Assembly (NCBI GenBank): GCA_030619765.1
Contig: JAUXAU010000030.1
Location: 1 to 35,927, forward strand
From: Thermoplasmatota archaeon
Lineage (GTDB): Archaea > Thermoplasmatota > E2 > DHVEG-1
Length of the DNA stretch: 35,927 nt
Direction of reading: 5' to 3'
Position 1 is the stretch's first letter, and every line of letters starts with the position of its first letter. The notes under the pieces were generated by a model. It did not search any database and was not told the origin of the DNA. It saw nothing but the letters and a program-made list of their open reading frames with translations. Of the stretch, positions 8,644 through 15,794 are shown piece by piece. The position numbers and the translations under genes were made by a program.

Positions 8644-8975
8644 TAAATCACCTCAACTAATAAGAAAATAGCCAATATGATTACAAACCAGAGAACATAA
8701 TCGCTTGTGTTTCCTGTATGCATTTTTCGTAAAAGCGTGTACAATCCTTTAAGGCTTGTTGTAAAACCCCAGTAGAGGTTACTAGCTTTGATGTGCATTT
8801 TTTCTTTTGGATACTCAGGGTTTCCAGAGAGAAATGACTTGACCTGTTCAGTGTCTTTTTTGTATCCCTTTTTACCTAAACTTCTAAGGATATAGATCAA
8901 GAGAAAAGTTACAACTATTGCAATAACCCAGATAATTGGATTCCAAAAACCGCTACCCGTCTCTACCGTGAACAT
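8643..8975 (-). CDS. mbhI: MbhI-like small membrane subunit
   Basis: A 110-residue protein with one membrane helix near each end and a charged middle (residues about 33-85). Size, topology and place between the MnhD/MbhH-like and MbhM-like genes match MbhI, the linker subunit of membrane-bound hydrogenase. Sequence similarity alone is weak. The start is the ATG at 8975, not the upstream ATG at 9023: a GGGAGGT SD lies directly before 8975, and this start leaves a 1-base gap to the previous stop instead of a 47-base overlap. Confidence 0.6.
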   Translation of the reverse strand: MFTVETGSGFWNPIIWVIAIVVTFLLIYILRSLGKKGYKKDTEQVKSFLSGNPEYPKEKMHIKASNLYWGFTTSLKGLYTLLRKMHTGNTSDYVLWFVIILAIFLLVEVI

Positions 8976-8976
8976 T

Positions 8977-10533
8977 TTAGATACCTCCCACCACAACTTG
9001 AGATATATATTCTGAATATCCAATCAGTGCATTTGCTGCTGGTTCAACGAGATTATTTATGATAAACTCTGGGAACAGACCAAATATAACGATGATACAA
9101 GCAATAATCCCCATGGAAAATAGCATACTTTTTGGGACCTCCTTAACATCCTTGAACTTTGGCAGTTGTGGTCCCATAAAAGCAGAATAGAATACCTTAA
9201 CAAACACTGCTAGTAATAATATACTACATAATATTGCTACAATTGCTAGTATAGGATTAAGTTGAAACGTTGATTCATATATCAGTAATTTAGATGCGAA
9301 TCCATTTAATGGAGGCATGCCTGCAACAGCAAGAAACCCTATGATGAAAAATACAGTTGTATATTTCATATTTCTTGCTAGTCCACCCAATTTATCAAGT
9401 GATGTTTCCTTTGTTGCATAGTAAATGGCACCTGCAACGAGAAATAAAAGACCAACGTCTAATGCATCATTTATTACGTGAAAAATTCCACCATCTAATG
9501 CAGTTTTACCGTAGGCAGTTCCTAAAGCAACGATGCCTGTGCCAATCCCTAGAAACATGTATCCTAATTCTGCAACAGCACCATATGCGATCAATCTCTT
9601 GAAATCAGACTGAATAAGTGCCATGAATACGCCGATAAGGATGGAAATAACAGCCAAGGCTACAATAAGCCATCCAATGAGTACATTCACAGGAATACCA
9701 AAATTAGCTATTTTAGATAAAACATTACCATATAAAGTGAAAATAACTCTGAACACACCGTATAAACTGGCTAAAGTAGCACTGACCAGTATGATTGAAA
9801 TTGATGAAGGAGCGCTGCCATACGAATCAGGTAGCCACATATGCATAGGTACAATTCCTGCTTTCATTGCAAGAGCAACTATCAACAAAACAAGAGCGAT
9901 TTTATCTAAAAAGGTGTACTGTATCACGCTTGAAAGTAGTGCAATATTTAATGCATTGTATTGGCCATAGAGCAATGCTATTGCAAATAAGACAAACAGT
10001 GCACCCATTGCACTAATTACAATATATTTGAATCCAGCCTCAACTGATTCACCTTTATGAGTCCAAAAGGCTATGAGTGCGCAGGAAGCTATTGACGTTA
10101 TTTCAAGAAATACAAAGAAATTGAACATATCGCCGGTGAGAACCATGCCAAGCATACCAGCAGTTAGAAGCAAGATAAGGGTGTAATACTTGTCTAGACC
10201 CGTATTTTCTTTCATGAACGACCATGAGTATATTACAGCCACAGTTACCAATATTGAACTGATGATTGCCATGAAAATACTCATGGCGTCTACTTCGAAT
10301 AGTATCCTTACAATTGGATAACTTATATCTTGAGCACCAAAAACATATGTTTTTATTCCAGTAGTGAGTACATCCGAGGCAAGTAAAAAAACAAGGAACG
10401 CATTCAAAGTAAGAACAAGGATAACAAATATGTTCCTTAGTTTATCATTAATTCTACCGACCAGAGGGGTTAGGAATGCACCAAGAAGAGGAATAGCTAC
10501 AACCAGTGCGATGGTATAATCGGGCACATTCAT
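8977..10533 (-). CDS. mbhH: MnhD/MbhH-like proton- or sodium-translocating antiporter subunit
   Basis: A 518-residue, roughly 14-helix member of the NuoL/M/N-MrpD family, the ion-pumping channel subunit. Conserved features include the glutamate in FFVFLEITSIAS and the lysine in AMKAGIVPMHMWLPDSYGSAPSSIS, both part of the buried charged axis of these channels. A second charged helix contains QSDFKRLIAYGAVAELGYM. It is the only antiporter-type large subunit in the operon. True Mrp antiporters also have a large MrpA, which is missing, so the gene fits MbhH of hydrogenase-type complexes better. The ATG overlaps the stop of the MnhC-like gene (ATGA), with a GGAGGCTG SD. Confidence 0.92.
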   Translation of the reverse strand: MNVPDYTIALVVAIPLLGAFLTPLVGRINDKLRNIFVILVLTLNAFLVFLLASDVLTTGIKTYVFGAQDISYPIVRILFEVDAMSIFMAIISSILVTVAVIYSWSFMKENTGLDKYYTLILLLTAGMLGMVLTGDMFNFFVFLEITSIASCALIAFWTHKGESVEAGFKYIVISAMGALFVLFAIALLYGQYNALNIALLSSVIQYTFLDKIALVLLIVALAMKAGIVPMHMWLPDSYGSAPSSISIILVSATLASLYGVFRVIFTLYGNVLSKIANFGIPVNVLIGWLIVALAVISILIGVFMALIQSDFKRLIAYGAVAELGYMFLGIGTGIVALGTAYGKTALDGGIFHVINDALDVGLLFLVAGAIYYATKETSLDKLGGLARNMKYTTVFFIIGFLAVAGMPPLNGFASKLLIYESTFQLNPILAIVAILCSILLLAVFVKVFYSAFMGPQLPKFKDVKEVPKSMLFSMGIIACIIVIFGLFPEFIINNLVEPAANALIGYSEYISQVVVGGI

Positions 10534-10874
10534 TCCTTCAGCCTCCTTACTTTTCTAACATCCAAAGTTCCGTAATGTCTATAGATATGCATCACAAGTG
10601 ACAACATCAACGCAATAACAGCAACGCCTATAACAATGCTAGTAAGTGTCAATGCCTGAGGAACTGGAAAAGCCATAACTCCTCCAGGCGAACTCGTATA
10701 AATCGGCGCAATACTTTCTTTTCTATATCCAAGGGTTATTAAAAACAGGTTGACCCCGCTTTCAATAAGTGTTATCCCAATGACCATTTTGATCAAGTTT
10801 CTTTTGAAAATAAGTGCATATAAACCTAAAAGAATTAAGACAGCAACTGCAATATAAGGAATATTGAAAATCAT
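10530..10874 (-). CDS. mbhG: MnhC/MbhG-like (NuoK-family) subunit
   Basis: A 114-residue protein with three membrane helices, typical of the NuoK/MnhC family. It has the glutamate-containing GITLIESGVNLFLITLGY in helix two and the following PVPQALTLTSIVIGVAV, both characteristic. It contributes to the ion path next to the MnhD-like subunit. It overlaps both neighbours by 4 bases and has a GGAGGAT SD. Confidence 0.93.
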   Translation of the reverse strand: MIFNIPYIAVAVLILLGLYALIFKRNLIKMVIGITLIESGVNLFLITLGYRKESIAPIYTSSPGGVMAFPVPQALTLTSIVIGVAVIALMLSLVMHIYRHYGTLDVRKVRRLKE

Positions 10875-11350
10875 TTTTTATCCTCCTTAAAACTAGTAGC
10901 CGCATATGCCATAACTAGAACAATTACAAACAATCCGACAATCACTTTCAAACCGACTGCAAAGTTCATTAATGGAAGTACACCCCCCGTGTTGATATCT
11001 GCAAGCCCAGAACCAGTAGCTGGAATGGTTCCAAATAAGAAATTTGAACCAGTTAAAAAATTATTGAAAAATGCAGCTCCGAAAACAAGTCCCAATAATG
11101 CAATAGCGATAAATCCAATTCCTCCTAGACTTTCAAAAACTGAAAGTCTTTTTTCTTTTATTTTATCTAGCGTCCATTTAGAGCCAAAGGCAACAAGTAT
11201 CATTGCACAAGCCGAAGCTGCAATAGCGCCGCCTTGGAAACCACCTCCAGGAGTAAGGTGACCATGAGCGATAACATACAACCCATATATCATAGCAAAA
11301 GGAAAGGCAATGCTAGCAATAGTTCTAACAATCTTTGACATTTTAGTCAT
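10871..11350 (-). CDS. mbhF: MnhB/MbhF-like subunit
   Basis: A 159-residue, four-helix membrane protein of the MnhB family. The family signature is [20 protein letters not shown], followed by a later [22 protein letters not shown] segment. It sits between the MbhE-like and MnhC-like genes, as in Mrp and Mbh operons. It overlaps the upstream gene by 8 bases and has a GGAGGCTC SD. Confidence 0.93.
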   Translation of the reverse strand: MTKMSKIVRTIASIAFPFAMIYGLYVIAHGHLTPGGGFQGGAIAASACAMILVAFGSKWTLDKIKEKRLSVFESLGGIGFIAIALLGLVFGAAFFNNFLTGSNFLFGTIPATGSGLADINTGGVLPLMNFAVGLKVIVGLFVIVLVMAYAATSFKEDKK

Positions 11351-11618
11351 TTTTGAGCCTCCTAAAAATCATTATAACGCCTGCTACAGCAGTAAACAGA
11401 ACTGTTGCCTCACCAAGTGTATCAAAACCTCGATAATCAAACACGACTGCTGTAACACCGTTATTTGCACCAGTTTCCTCCTGAGTATTATCAATGATGT
11501 AGTCATCCATATCTGATTCATCTGGCACGCCAAATGGATGCATAAGAAGGGCAGTGAAAATAAAAAACACTGCAACTATAGAGAAAACAATCACTGCAGC
11601 AATATTTCGTGTTGACAT
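11343..11618 (-). CDS. mbhE: MbhE-like subunit (MrpA C-terminal-type module)
   Basis: A 91-residue protein with two membrane helices. The stretch [19 protein letters not shown] is the hallmark of MbhE and of the corresponding C-terminal module of MrpA/MrpB. In Mrp antiporters this module is fused to MrpA; as a separate small gene it is the hydrogenase-type arrangement. It follows the MbhD-like gene with a one-base overlap. The SD is GGAGGGAG. Confidence 0.88.
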   Translation of the reverse strand: MSTRNIAAVIVFSIVAVFFIFTALLMHPFGVPDESDMDDYIIDNTQEETGANNGVTAVVFDYRGFDTLGEATVLFTAVAGVIMIFRRLKND

Positions 11619-11872
11619 TATACTTCTCCCTCCATCCGTTTTGTGGCCCTAATTGCAATGATAAAAATTGCAGTAGTTAAACAGGCCCCTACACCTGCTT
11701 GTGCTATTGCAACATCTGGTGCTTGAAGGATAAAAAACTCTAGAGAAAGCAATAAACTCATAGCGGCAACAGCAATAACAGCGGCAAGTAGGTCTTTTAA
11801 TAAAACAGCAACTACAGAAGCTGCAACAATTAATATGGGGATAATAATATGGAGAAGTTCTAAAAACGTCAT
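11618..11872 (-). CDS. mbhD: MbhD-like subunit (DUF4040)
   Basis: An 84-residue, three-helix membrane protein. [20 protein letters not shown] followed by [18 protein letters not shown] is the DUF4040/MbhD signature. It forms part of the ion path shared by Mbh, MBS and Mrp complexes. The glutamate and aspartate in this segment are the conserved buried charges. It overlaps the MnhG-like gene by 4 bases. Confidence 0.88.
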   Translation of the reverse strand: MTFLELLHIIIPILIVAASVVAVLLKDLLAAVIAVAAMSLLLSLEFFILQAPDVAIAQAGVGACLTTAIFIIAIRATKRMEGEV

Positions 11873-12255
11873 TTTTCGGCCTCCTTCTTTTTCACAGTTT
11901 TTTTCACCGTCTTATTTTGTAAATCATCTACAATTGCTCGCACTGGTGCAACTCCACTTCGATGTGCAGCACGAGCAATAGCATGAGCGCCCGTTGGATT
12001 CGTAAGTAGTATTGCAATTAAAACAAAGATGGAATGAATAGCCAAAACAGAGCCGTCTGTAGCACCTGTATACCACATCTTAAGGCCGATAAGGATTACT
12101 GCTCCAACGAGAAAAATTGAGCCGAATGTTGTACATTTTGTTCCAGCATGTAGTCTTGTATATACATCAGGGAAACGAAGAAGTCCAATACCCGCAAGGA
12201 GATTGAAAAACACTCCGATCGCTAAAAGAATGTAAATAATAAGATCAAAAATCAT
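11869..12255 (-). CDS. mbhC: MnhG/MbhC-like subunit
   Basis: A 128-residue protein, three-helix core of the MnhG/PhaG family. The signature is GIGLLRFPDVYTRLHAGTKCTTFG, then a lysine-rich C-terminal tail of about 25 residues. It abuts the MnhF-like gene without a gap and has a purine-rich GGGGGAGA SD. The conserved TNPTGAHAIARAAH motif in the third part supports the call. Confidence 0.93.
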   Translation of the reverse strand: MIFDLIIYILLAIGVFFNLLAGIGLLRFPDVYTRLHAGTKCTTFGSIFLVGAVILIGLKMWYTGATDGSVLAIHSIFVLIAILLTNPTGAHAIARAAHRSGVAPVRAIVDDLQNKTVKKTVKKKEAEK

Positions 12256-12522
12256 TTAGAAATCTCCCCCTTCCAAATATTTTGCAATAAACAATGTAGA
12301 AATGAATGAAAGTAAGGCATAGACAATTGCAACATCAATGTATATTACTTCCTGAAATGCAGCACCAAAAATGACCATGCTAGAAATCACAATGGTATTT
12401 ATTGTATCTAATCCAACAACTCTATCAGGTGCAGTTGGCCCTTTTATAACTCGTATCATAGCCATTATAATAGAAAGTGAAAGTGCTATTAATACGATCA
12501 AGTAAGTGTTAAATTCTATCAT
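12256..12522 (-). CDS. mbhB: MnhF/MbhB-like subunit
   Basis: An 88-residue, three-helix member of the MnhF/PhaF family with RVIKGPTAPDRVVGLDTINT and, later, YIDVAIVYALLSFISTLFIAKY (signature positions in full about 29-77). The chosen start is ATG 12522, which overlaps the stop of the previous gene (ATGA) and has a GGAGG SD 8 bases upstream. A TTG 21 bases earlier is in frame but lies upstream of that SD. Confidence 0.92.
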   Translation of the reverse strand: MIEFNTYLIVLIALSLSIIMAMIRVIKGPTAPDRVVGLDTINTIVISSMVIFGAAFQEVIYIDVAIVYALLSFISTLFIAKYLEGGDF

Positions 12523-13037
12523 TCTGCAATCCTCCGAATCCAATTAGGAAATTTGCCACATATGTACTTACAATCAACAGGTTTTTTCTCCAAAGCCTCT
12601 TTTTTTACATTTATCCAGTGGATATAGAGATCATTTTTATCTTCATCAATGTCCACACTTAATGTACCAGGAGTAAGCGTTATCGAATTTGCAAGCATTG
12701 TTATTCCTAGATCAGTTTTTAAATCGGGAGAGATTTTGACGATACCGGGATTTATCCTTCCAGTTATAACACGATATGCAACGTCAATGTTTGCTTTTGC
12801 CATTGAGATAAAAAAAGGTCCAATGACATATGCCATGAATATAACCCATCTCACAGGATTCGCCATTCTAAAATTATCCTTGACGAGAATGGTTCTAGCT
12901 AAGAATCCAACAATTAGCGAAAGAATGGCTCCAAACAAAATCTCTTCCAGACTCCAAAGTCCCAATGTTCCACTACCTGTCGTAAGAAGGAGATAGGTTA
13001 TGAAACAGAGGGCAGTTGTTACAACAAATGCTAACAT
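12519..13037 (-). CDS. mbhA: MnhE/MbhA-like subunit, first gene of the operon
   Basis: A 172-residue MnhE-family protein with two to three N-terminal helices, then a cytoplasmic domain. NSITLTPGTLSVDIDEDKND is the family signature, followed by LYIHWINV. The start was set at ATG 13037 because GGGAGG lies 7 bases before it; an ATG 30 bases further upstream has no SD. A TATTTAATTAA stretch on the minus strand around 13100-13112 is a weak promoter candidate for the ten-gene operon, in the divergent region shared with thyX. Confidence 0.9.
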   Translation of the reverse strand: MLAFVVTTALCFITYLLLTTGSGTLGLWSLEEILFGAILSLIVGFLARTILVKDNFRMANPVRWVIFMAYVIGPFFISMAKANIDVAYRVITGRINPGIVKISPDLKTDLGITMLANSITLTPGTLSVDIDEDKNDLYIHWINVKKEALEKKPVDCKYICGKFPNWIRRIAE

Positions 13038-13233
13038 TTTTTTCCTCCCGAATATATGAATTGTCATCCGAAGGTAATCATATGTCTTTAAAAAAACTTA
13101 CGGTTTTAATTAAATACCCTTTAAATCGCAAAATAATTGGTAAAATAGTATTCGTAAGCTATGAAAATTTGGAAAGCAGAAATAGATATCAAAAATATTA
13201 AAGGCCTATGTTATTTTGGTTACGGGGAAATTG

Positions 13234-13896
13234 ATGAATGTCGAACTAATTGGTTTTACTCCAAATCCAGAAAAATTACCTGCCATGTCTGCAAAATTAA
13301 CCCACAGTAAAACAAAACCCGAAAATCTAGATAAAAGCTCAGATAAAGAATTAATGTCAGTACTTGAACATGTAATGAAGTTGGGTCATACAAGCGTTGT
13401 TGAGCATACAAGTTTTACCTTTGCAATAAGTGACGTGAGCAGATCTCTAACACATCAACTGGTGAGGCATCGTATAGCTAGCTATGCTCAGCAGAGTCAA
13501 CGATATGTTAACCTAAAAGAACCGAATTATGTTGTTCCTCCAAAAATTGCGAAAGACAAGAAAATGAAAAAAGCTTATGATCAAACCATGAAAAACATCT
13601 GGGAGCAATACAATAAGCTTCTTGATCTGGGCATTCCGGCTGAAGATTCTCGTTATGTCCTTCCAAATGCTACATGTACAAATATCATCGTAACCATGAA
13701 TGCTCGTTCCTTGCTCAATTTTTTTGAACTTAGATGTTGTCTTCACGCGCAATGGGAGATTCGAAATCTGGCAAATAGGATGTTGCGGGTAGTAAAGAAA
13801 GTTGCTCCGACTATTTTTAAAAATGCAGGTCCAGCATGCAAAAGCAAGGGCATTTGTCCTGAAAACAATAAAGACTGTTCCCTTTACCCAAAGTGA
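13234..13896 (+). CDS. thyX: Flavin-dependent thymidylate synthase ThyX
   Basis: This enzyme makes dTMP from dUMP with methylene-tetrahydrofolate, FAD and NADPH. The 220-residue protein carries the ThyX motif RHRxxSxxxxSQR in full (RHRIASYAQQSQR, residues 78-90), preceded by GHTSVVEHTSFTF. The C-terminus has three cysteines in the last 20 residues (C-x5-C-x6-C), of unknown role. ATG 13234 was preferred to a TTG 18 bases upstream. It starts an operon with the riboflavin-pathway reductase (6-base gap). Confidence 0.95.
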   Translation: MNVELIGFTPNPEKLPAMSAKLTHSKTKPENLDKSSDKELMSVLEHVMKLGHTSVVEHTSFTFAISDVSRSLTHQLVRHRIASYAQQSQRYVNLKEPNYVVPPKIAKDKKMKKAYDQTMKNIWEQYNKLLDLGIPAEDSRYVLPNATCTNIIVTMNARSLLNFFELRCCLHAQWEIRNLANRMLRVVKKVAPTIFKNAGPACKSKGICPENNKDCSLYPK

Positions 13897-13902
13897 GACA
13901 AT

Positions 13903-14559
13903 ATGAATAGACCATATGTAATTGTAAATTGTGCAATGTCTGCTGATGGAAAGAGTGCCCTTCCTACAAGAAAACAGTTGAGAATTTCCAGTGACGAAGA
14001 CATAGAAAGAATGTATAAGTTGCGTAATGAATGTGATGCAGTTCTTGTTGGAATTGATACTATACTTTCCGATGATCCCAAACTTACAGTTAAAGCAAAA
14101 TATGTTAAAAATCCAAAACAACCTTTAAGGGTAGTTCTCGACAGCAAATGTAGAATTCCTAAAGATACTTTGGTTTTAAATAACGCCGCAAAAACATTGA
14201 TTATTACAACTGAGGGTAATGAAAAACATTTTGAGGGGAAGCACGTTGAAGTAATCGGATGTAAAGCCAATAAGGAAGAGCATGTAGACCTAGAGTGTGC
14301 ACTAGAATTGCTTTATCAAAAAGGAGTTAAAAAACTGTTGGTTGAAGGAGGAGGAACCATAACCTGGAGTTTTTTAGAAAAGAGGTTATTAGACGATTTA
14401 TATATCTACATTGGACCTTGTGTCATAGGGGGGAAAACTACACCTACAGTAGCTGATGGTCTAGGTATAAAAAACGAAGGTGAATTAATATCTCTTAAAA
14501 TTGTTGATGTAACTAGATTAGGGGCCGGTATTTTAACTCAGTATAGAATGATACAATGA
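13903..14559 (+). CDS. 2,5-diamino-6-ribosylamino-4(3H)-pyrimidinone 5'-phosphate reductase (archaeal riboflavin pathway)
   Basis: A 218-residue RibD C-terminal-domain/RIB7-type reductase. In archaea and fungi this enzyme reduces the ribosyl side chain before deamination in riboflavin synthesis. Motifs include NCAMSADGKSA at the N-terminus, the DAVLVGIDTILSDDPKLTV block, LRVVLDSKCRIP, and the nucleotide-binding LLVEGGGTITWSFL. The length equals stand-alone archaeal enzymes with no deaminase fused. It lies directly after thyX, whose product needs FAD, and overlaps the following Mut7-C gene by 4 bases. Confidence 0.92.
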   Translation: MNRPYVIVNCAMSADGKSALPTRKQLRISSDEDIERMYKLRNECDAVLVGIDTILSDDPKLTVKAKYVKNPKQPLRVVLDSKCRIPKDTLVLNNAAKTLIITTEGNEKHFEGKHVEVIGCKANKEEHVDLECALELLYQKGVKKLLVEGGGTITWSFLEKRLLDDLYIYIGPCVIGGKTTPTVADGLGIKNEGELISLKIVDVTRLGAGILTQYRMIQ

Positions 14560-15029
14560 AATTATTATGCGATCAAATGCTTGGCTCACTTGCAAAATGG
14601 CTCCGTATATTAGGATTTGATACATTCTATGCTAACAAAGAAATAACAGATGAGGAATTATTAAACATTGCTAAGATTGAAAATCGTACTATTGTTTCTA
14701 GAGATAAAGAATTAATTCTAAGAGGGAAAAAGCAAAACATAAACGTTATAGAAATAAAAAATACAGATCTCGATGACCAGCTAAAATTGGTTTTGAATTT
14801 AATTAAGATTGATGAAAAATTAGTTTTGTCAAGATGTACTCTCTGTAACAAAATTCTTGAAAAAATTGAAAAGAGCAAAGTTGAAGGAAAAGTTCCTAGA
14901 AAAGTCTTTGATAACAATGATGAATTTTGGTTTTGTAACAAGTGTAAAAAGTTTTATTGGATGGGAAGCCATTACGAAAAAATTACTGATAAAATAGATG
15001 AAATTACCAAAAGAAAAACAAAAAAGTAA
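14556..15029 (+). CDS. Mut7-C RNase-domain protein with zinc ribbon
   Basis: A 157-residue protein of the Mut7-C family (PIN-like nuclease fold). The start MKLLCDQMLGSLAKWLRILG is diagnostic, with Asp6 as a likely active-site acid; TIVSRDKEL holds another. The C-terminal part has two CxxC pairs (RCTLCNKI and FCNKCKKF) forming a zinc ribbon, then FYWMGSHYEKI, also typical. Predicted to act on RNA, but targets are unknown. The start overlaps the previous stop (ATGA), so translation is coupled. It ends 2 bases before the convergent DUF424 gene. Confidence 0.9.
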   Translation: MKLLCDQMLGSLAKWLRILGFDTFYANKEITDEELLNIAKIENRTIVSRDKELILRGKKQNINVIEIKNTDLDDQLKLVLNLIKIDEKLVLSRCTLCNKILEKIEKSKVEGKVPRKVFDNNDEFWFCNKCKKFYWMGSHYEKITDKIDEITKRKTKK

Positions 15030-15031
15030 AA

Positions 15032-15328
15032 TTACAACATTCTAATCATTTGAGCGTGTGGAACACCTTTTATTTTTAAAATGCAATTTGGATTTACAAG
15101 ACCTAGGTTTATAGCACATTGTACTGTTTCTTCTCCAACAAGATTTGCGATAGTTGCATCATGTAAGTATTTTGCCAACGTTTTCTTACTAATACGCTGT
15201 CCTCCATAGAAATTTTTTGACACATCTATCTGAAATCTACCGTCTACAAATTTCTTGCCAAGTAGATGTTCGTCACATGCGCCAATCACGAGATCATCGC
15301 CCTGCCCGTAGATTTTAATGCTGATCAT
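15032..15328 (-). CDS. DUF424 family protein
   Basis: A 98-residue archaeal DUF424 protein, recognised by LVIGACDEHLLGKKF near the start, then YGGQRISKKTLAKYL, a central ANLVGEE and the C-terminal GVPHAQMIRM. DUF424 is near-universal in archaea and has been seen next to translation genes; I know of no confirmed biochemical role. It faces the Mut7-C gene tail to tail. Confidence 0.9.
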   Translation of the reverse strand: MISIKIYGQGDDLVIGACDEHLLGKKFVDGRFQIDVSKNFYGGQRISKKTLAKYLHDATIANLVGEETVQCAINLGLVNPNCILKIKGVPHAQMIRML

Positions 15329-15380
15329 TTTATCTGCGTTCCCGGATATTTATTATGTATGTAAATATTAGTCACTCATG

Positions 15381-15389
15381 TTTTATATG
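15381..15389 (+). promoter_or_regulatory. Strong TATA box upstream of a 10-codon ORF
   Basis: TTTTATATG lies about 42 bases before an ATG at 15431. The region between contains GAGGAGGTGA (15414-15423), a near-perfect complement of the archaeal 16S 3' end. Transcription would start near 15408-15412. Confidence 0.45.
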
Positions 15390-15430
15390 TGTTTCGAAAA
15401 AATAGTAGTAAATGAGGAGGTGACCCTATC

Positions 15431-15463
15431 ATGTTTAAGCAAACAAAATGTTTAATTTGCTAA
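15431..15463 (+). CDS. Candidate 10-residue microprotein ORF (MFKQTKCLIC)
   Basis: Read by eye: ATG, nine further codons and TAA, giving MFKQTKCLIC with a CLIC ending. The coding evidence is only positional: a TATA box at 15381-15389 and an extended SD, GAGGAGGTGA, ending 7 bases before the ATG. This is the best combination of TATA box and SD I saw in the window. It overlaps the 3' end of the antisense small membrane-protein gene. It could equally be the 5' part of a non-coding RNA or a decayed gene. Confidence 0.35.
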   Translation: MFKQTKCLIC

Positions 15464-15610
15464 AATCATAATCCAGGTTCCAAGCACTATAAGTGAAAAT
15501 GCAATCATAACCTCTGCAAATCTCATTTTCTTGCTAGAAACACGGCGAGGGGCAGGTAGCTGAGGGCAGAAGATGCTTGTTTTGTCTTTTCTTTTGAGTA
15601 TATTTCCCAT
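15452..15610 (-). CDS. Small single-helix membrane protein, function unknown
   Basis: A 52-residue ORF. The N-terminal half is basic (LKRKDK, PRRVSSKKMR) with one proline-rich stretch (CPQLPAPRR). Residues about 33-51 form one hydrophobic helix (VMIAFSLIVLGTWIMIL), so a cytoplasmic N-terminus and a tail anchor are likely. A CTTTATATGG TATA-like element lies about 35 bases before the ATG on the minus strand (about 15641-15650), implying a very short leader. I do not recognise the family; Sec61-beta was considered but its conserved glycine/arginine segment is absent. Confidence 0.5.
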   Translation of the reverse strand: MGNILKRKDKTSIFCPQLPAPRRVSSKKMRFAEVMIAFSLIVLGTWIMILAN

Positions 15611-15794
15611 AATTATATTCACTTCATAATTACTTTGAAATGTGCCATATAAAGAACTTGTTGTACAGTTGTTATCAGATATTATTTAAAAAATATCTAA
15701 ATAGTCATAGCAATACTAAACTTGAGAAAATTCATACTTTCGTTTAACCCATGATAAAGATTATATTGGTCGAATTTCATCAATAGAATGAAAC

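Noticed and set aside
8976..9023. Upstream ATG extension of the MbhI-like gene
   Set aside because: It would overlap the MnhD-like gene by 47 bases, while an SD directly precedes ATG 8975.
7600..13037. Standard Mrp sodium/proton antiporter operon
   Set aside because: No large MrpA subunit is present, MbhD and MbhE are separate small genes, and an MbhM/NuoH-like gene ends the operon; this is the hydrogenase-type arrangement.
15452..15610. Sec61-beta assignment for the 52-residue membrane protein
   Set aside because: Size and tail-helix topology fit, but the conserved glycine/arginine cytosolic segment of archaeal Sec61-beta is absent.
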